This document shows positions 56,471 to 64,000 of a DNA stretch of 64,000 bases, piece by piece; position 1 is the stretch's first letter; the number at the start of each line of letters is the position of its first letter. The notes under the pieces are model-generated. The model ran no database searches and was not told where the DNA came from. It saw only the letters and a program-made list of their open reading frames with translations. Source of the DNA: Moniliophthora roreri (taxonomy: Eukaryota > Basidiomycota > Agaricomycetes > Agaricales > Marasmiaceae). Where the stretch lies: contig LATX02000228.1 in NCBI GenBank assembly GCA_001466705.2, positions 186,001 through 250,000 on the forward strand. The letters run 5' to 3'. A program made the translations under genes and the position numbers.

Positions 56471-57460
56471 TCACGTTGCTTTCCTGGCACAAATGTAACA
56501 AAGATCCATGCCCGCTGGCGCACCTGTCTCCTCGATCTCCCGCATGTATCTCCCAATTAACTGATCATACTCCTCCTCGTTCTTCACAACCCCAAGGCCC
56601 TGATTGAGCAAGACAATATCCTTCAAAGCAAATAAACCTTTCTTGAGCATATCCAACGCCTCTACCCCGCTGTTCCTGTCATATTGCTTCCCTCCAGTTG
56701 GCGCAGGTTTCACCTGAATACTGATGTCGCGAAAACCGGCCTTTTCGAGCATGGGCGATAGTTCCGATAATGGATTTCTGAGCGGTCCTACTATATCCGT
56801 CAACCGCATCATAAATTTCCAGACCATGCCTGAAGCAGACTCGGCTTCTGCTTCTGAGGGAGCATTGGGATAAGGGGGTGCTCGAGTTATCTCGCAAAGT
56901 TGAACGTGGCCTCCTGGCTTTGTAACACGATACAATTCAGAGATGACCACAGGCCAATCTACTGCTTTCAGGGCGCCTGATAAGAGTGATTGGTTCACGA
57001 GGTCGAAATTGTTTGTCCATTCTTCTGGAAGCGAGGTGACGGAGGATACGAGGTGGTGGACATTGGGTGGTACGCCGGAAGAGGGCCAAAGAGATGGGGC
57101 TACGTCCACTGCGCGCAGTGATACCGACGATGGGAGTTCTTGAGCTACTTCTAGGATCCATGCACCTGCAGTAAGTAGAGTAGTTAATTCTCGCCCATGG
57201 CAAAGATCAGATTCGGATGATACTTGCCCGTTCCAGTTGCTGCATCTAGTACTGCGCCATTCGGAGGAATAGAGATTGTGGGATCTATAATCAGCTTACG
57301 CTGATGAAATTGCTTATAAAACCGATATTGCTGGTTCAATCTGGTAGAATATATAGGTCAACGAGCCGTACACATACCAAATTGTCACCGGTCACCTTTC
57401 AACTTCAGCGTGTCCTCGATTTAACACGACGTAAGAAGACTGGAGGTCCTTATTACTCAT
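56471..57460 (-). CDS. SAM-dependent methyltransferase (class I, LaeA/UbiE-like)
   Basis: The start at 57460 gives MSNKDLQSSYVVLNRGHAEV, then LNQQYRFYKQFHQRKLIIDP and motif I VLDAATGTGAWILEVAQELP, followed by VSLRAVDVAPSLWPSSGVPP (acidic end of motif II), NNFDLVNQSLLSGALKAVDW (motif for the second ligand loop), YRVTKPGGHVQLCEI (post-motif III), and a C-terminal lid ending GMDLCYICARKAT. About 290 residues. This architecture is common among fungal small-molecule methyltransferases linked to secondary metabolism; the substrate is unknown and no biosynthetic cluster is visible. The second intron begins GCAAGT, a GC-AG intron, and splits TG(T)G; only this splice joins the glycine motif in frame. 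Confidence 0.85.
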
Positions 57461-58408
57461 GGGTATTCAAATGTTCAAGCATTCGCAAGACAAAAGATTG
57501 GTTATTTATATAAGGGGCAACAATTGAATCTGGCTGAGAAAGATTAAACATAAATGGGAAAGGCTGCTTGGTGGCGCGTCAGGCGTATTCGGATATTCCC
57601 AATCAGAAACCGCCGGTTACCACATGAAGTAGAGAGCTTAATGAATCGTGTAACCCGTGTGACGTTCTGAGCAGTCTACGCATCAGAGCCCGGGGCCGAC
57701 GAGAAGCAAGGCTGTCGCTCACCAAGTTCAGAGCATGAATCCAATGATCAACCATCCATCCATGTACGCCTTCCTCCTCCGAGTCGAGTTGAGTCGCCAC
57801 CTGCTTCAATTCTCAATAAGGGTGAAGATGTCTGAAAAAGCATGAAAAGTACTGTGAATGGTTCTGATACCTACGAAACCAGGTCAATTAAAACTCCAGA
57901 TGATAAAGAAGGCTCGTCGAGCATACCATTTTCAGTGCTTTCGCCAAAAATTAAAAAAGTCCACCACTTCAAAGTTCAAAGTCGCGCCGCAGTGAAAAAG
58001 GATAAGAACCAACACCAGGGCCAAACCTCCTATACAAACGAACCCTTTACACAGCTATTTATCCGACCGCAGGTGTATTTGGTATCTTCCGCTCCCACAC
58101 GCATCTCAACTTGAAGAGGGTTGTCGAATACCGAGACGGAATATCGAGCTGCAAATTCCCAAGTTGTGAACATCATGGGCGTTGCGGAAAGAAACGCTTT
58201 TTTTTAGCTTTAGCGCCCGTGGGTCTGCCTACTAACTCGTCGTAACACCCACTCTGTCCCAAATGCTAATTATCATACCACTACAAGTACATACATTAGC
58301 TATGGTATCAGTACATTATCCCCTTCGTACACATGGGTATACACGTTCATTTCGGTATTAGAATGGCAGCCTCCAGTCCATCCTACCAACAAATACAGTT
58401 CATCAGAG
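57461..58408. other. No gene supported
   Basis: Frames 57603-57809 (-) and 57842-58114 (+) are open without motifs. The 3' flank of the kinase gene lies at the right end. Confidence 0.3.
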
Positions 58409-61382
<2,974 letters not shown>

Positions 61383-61549
61383 TTCCGTGTGTGTGGGCAG
61401 AGGAAAGGTCTTTCGGACCCGTTTATAGATATGACAAGTCAGAAGTAAGAAGCCAAACTAAGGTTGACTGGTGGTCTGAGCAAGTGTCCCTTTAGGGCAC
61501 GTCACATGCTGTTAAGCACAGCCTTCGCGTAACGCGTGTTACCCTCAGG

Positions 61550-62260
61550 GCACGTTTCGGGTGCGGTATTTCCGGCGCTTGCTTCCAACTTGAACTTGTC
61601 GCCACAACCTGCCAGCGAATTCGAGCTTTACTTTGAAAATTCACGCTCTAGTAACCTGAAGGCAAAAGTTTTTCCGGACGATAACTGGAGGATTTAGATA
61701 TGGGGGTATGTGCGATCTCACAAGACGGCGTCGTTGAATCACCGACGACGCGTACAAGCCGCTCGAGTGTGATGACGTGTCTCGCGTTTTTGCTCTCTGT
61801 TTCGGGTATTTAGAGGCGGTATTTCCGGTGACTGGCTATTCGCCTCCACTGGCACGAGCTAAGTCTTTGTTTCCCAATTACTTTTGTGAGGAACGAACGC
61901 TCAACAAGAAAGTTCAAGAAAAAAGGCAGGCGGCAAACTGCGACCGAGTCATCACAGGACACCCCCCCATCGCTCCCCCTAGCTTTCAATTCGGCTATTT
62001 AGAGTCGTTATTTCCGAAGGCTCGCTATTCTAGCTTATTCGCTTTTACTGGCGCCAACGCGAAAGAAATTGCAATCACTACTCGGTAGCCAGGTCTTCGT
62101 TCCCTGATACATTTTTGAGGACCGCTCAACAAGAAGGAGAAAAAAACGCAAAGGCAAATGTTTTCCGGATGCTTGCAACACGCATCGCAGGACGGCGTTG
62201 AATGGCCGCACAAGCCGCCTGGTGCGATGACACGTCTCGTCCTTCCTCTGATCCCCTGAT
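61550..62260. repeat. Degenerate direct repeats upstream of the kinase gene
   Basis: Phrases such as GGTATTTCCGG, CTATTTAGAG.CG.TATTTCCG, GCTCAACAAGAA, ACGGCGT.GTTGAAT and ACAAGCCGC.....GTGATGAC(G/A)CGTCTCG recur two to three times with spacing of roughly 200-490 bp. No stable coding frame. Looks like a decayed tandem duplication. Confidence 0.5.
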
Positions 62261-62535
62261 TGCTTCTCCGAATGCTCAAATTCAATATTCAGACACATGT
62301 CAGGTAAAGGCACGGTATTTCCTGGGCAACTGACTATCCCCTTCCACCGTTAATTAGTATAATTTGACCTCTGTCATACTCATCAAGTAGCAAACCCGGC
62401 CCTTGGGCGTTTCCTTTACGTACCTGTGCTCAACGCTCAGGCTCCTTATCCGAAAATCCGAATCACCTGACCCATCCCCGGCCCCTCTTGCGCCCCTCCC
62501 CCTTTGAATTTCGTCACGAATGGCGTTGAGCCTAT

Positions 62536-63128
62536 TTAGAGCAACATGGTTCTGAGCTTGTCGTGTGCACAGTAAGCTCCATAGCTGAGCATTGGATTGG
62601 CTTGTTGATCAGATACTAGGGAGGCCGGCCATCGGCGGAAGGGTATACAAGCAAGCCGAAAAAGCCGCAGTGAAGAGACGCCGGATCCAGTGTAGTTGCC
62701 TCGGGTGTTAGAACCCGTTTCGGCTTCCAATTTAACATCTGCTCTTGTGAAAGGTAGGTGCTGGCTCAGAAAAGTAGGTTTCTCCGCCCAAAACGAGGCA
62801 AAGCGGACGTCGGTCTGGGCAAACTGAATGGGCCCTAAGTTACGGCCAAATGCGAATTCCTTATACGAATTGTTTTGGAATATTGAATCGCCGACAGGGA
62901 CAAGCGCTAAATCCGAGATAGGTTGCAAGAAGAAGTCAAGCGTCATATTGAACCAAGATTGTATAATCAGTACGTTTGACACTGACAAGAACACATCAAT
63001 ACAGGAAATTTGATTCGATTCAGGAGAGCAAGAAAATCTATGGACATAAGTGACGATGGTCTTTCCTCCCATTACATCAGATATCTGATGCGTACAAAGA
63101 CTTTTCACATGAAATTTCGATCCTCCTT
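62536..63128 (-). pseudogene. Unidentified gene fragment cut by the R1 copy at 63129
   Basis: An uninterrupted minus-strand frame of about 196 codons outside the repeat encodes KFHVKSLCTHQISDVMGGKT, IVTYVHRFSCSPESNQISCI, DFFLQPISDLALVPVGDSIF, QNNSYKEFAFGRNLGPIQFA and a C-terminus ending HDKLRTMLL. The apparent start codons lie inside R1, so the original 5' part is gone or lies beyond the insertion. No family recognised. The length of the frame suggests former coding. Confidence 0.35.
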
Positions 63129-64000
63129 CATCAGCAAAAACCGGAGAGTGGTATAGCAGGTTAGCAGGGGAAATGACACCCAATATGCATTGCCTATGAG
63201 TCCATTAGTGTTGTAACCATGTATATAAGACCCCATTACCATACCTTGAGAATACAACATGTATCATAACCCCCCATGACCGTGAACAAGGGTTATAGCT
63301 GTAGATATAACCCCAGCTATAATCCAGTTATAACCTCTCATGATAGCAATGGAGGGTTATAATGCTGGGTGTAGCCAGAGTTGTAAACAGGGTTATAACC
63401 CCTCGTAACTGTCATGATGGATTATAACCTTGCAGAGCTGTTACTGAGTAATATAATGTCTAAGTTTTGCTATAAGGCCTTGGGAAAGTACCTGTAAATT
63501 TAATTGCTGGGTGTTGCTGTCGACATCGTTTGAGCACAGTGGAGAAAATCAGATGCAAGGTTGGACATGTGGGATTGGAGATTTGGAGTATCAGACCCAG
63601 CCGCTTGGCTCCTCGGAGTTGATTGTAAGACACATCATTGCTTTTTGACTGGCTTTCACTCATGCTTCAACATCGTTCAAGTATCCAACACCTCCAATGC
63701 CCCTCAATAACAAAAAGACACCCCCATAACTCATGTGTCCAAAACCCTAAACCCTGGCCAGCTCTAAACTGGTCCGTGTGCACTCTCAATTCTCACATAA
63801 AGGTGGCCCAAGAATTCCTGACACCCCAACATTCCTTTCTTCCCTTCCACCACTATCTCCCCTTCTTCCTGCCCTTCCCCTCCCCCTTCCTGCCCCTACA
63901 CATGCCCTTCTGACTCAATATTTGCTTTCTACAATCTACCCGCAATATATTGACACACCAAACATGTCTTTTTGAGTAAGTATTTCAGTGCTTGTCTTTT
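63129..64000. mobile_element. R1 repeat, copy c (right part, runs off the window)
   Basis: Starts at CATCAGCAAAAAC, the point immediately after the captured MDP-1 fragment in copies a and b, and then follows them through the TTATAACC cluster and the CT-rich right part to the window edge. More diverged than a and b are from each other. Confidence 0.75.

Overview
The window looks like part of a mushroom-forming basidiomycete (Agaricomycetes) genome. Genes are dense and split by many introns of about 50-60 bp. The families are typical of agarics: a DUF6534 membrane protein, F-box proteins with a Cys-rich C-terminus, an HMG-box factor, a thaumatin-like protein and secreted NucA/NucB nucleases. 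I saw no tRNA, rRNA or CRISPR. Exon structures are deduced by eye from frame continuity, splice signals and family motifs, so exact junctions may be off by a few bases.

Left part (1-28.8 kb), mostly single-copy genes: a partial DUF6534 membrane protein (-), a 464-bp MITE-like element, a decayed F-box gene (-) facing an intact paralogue (+), an HMG-box factor (-), a thaumatin-like protein (-) divergent from a GT15 mannosyltransferase (+), a magnesium-dependent phosphatase-1 (+), two low-complexity proteins (- and +), an unusually long xylulokinase (-), a monooxygenase relic (+) and a gene whose N-terminus resembles domain I of bacterial Cry delta-endotoxins (+).

Middle part (29.1-45.6 kb), repeats: two copies of a non-autonomous repeat (called R1 here), then a degenerate Ty1/copia retrotransposon on the minus strand. 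The copia element holds two nested solo LTRs, each with a perfect 5-bp target duplication. Six single N characters occur here, and the sequence after each one re-copies sequence found elsewhere in the block, so the order is partly an assembly construct. R1 carries an intact 46-bp exon of the phosphatase gene from 15 kb upstream. One R1 copy holds a 55-bp stretch that is the complement, not the reverse complement, of the same stretch in its sister copies. Every in-frame stop I located in the copia reading frames is TGA, and most differences between R1 copies lie at CpG sites; both fit decay of methylated CpG.

Right part (45.6-64 kb): a segmental duplication of about 3.9 kb, each copy pairing a secreted NucA/NucB-type nuclease (-) with a divergent DUF6924-like gene (+). 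In copy A the DUF6924-like gene is broken and an F-box fragment is inserted. Then come the V-ATPase subunit e gene vma9 (+), a SAM methyltransferase (-), a CaMK-type kinase with a hydrophobic C-terminal tail (-), and a gene fragment cut off by a third R1 copy that runs out of the window.
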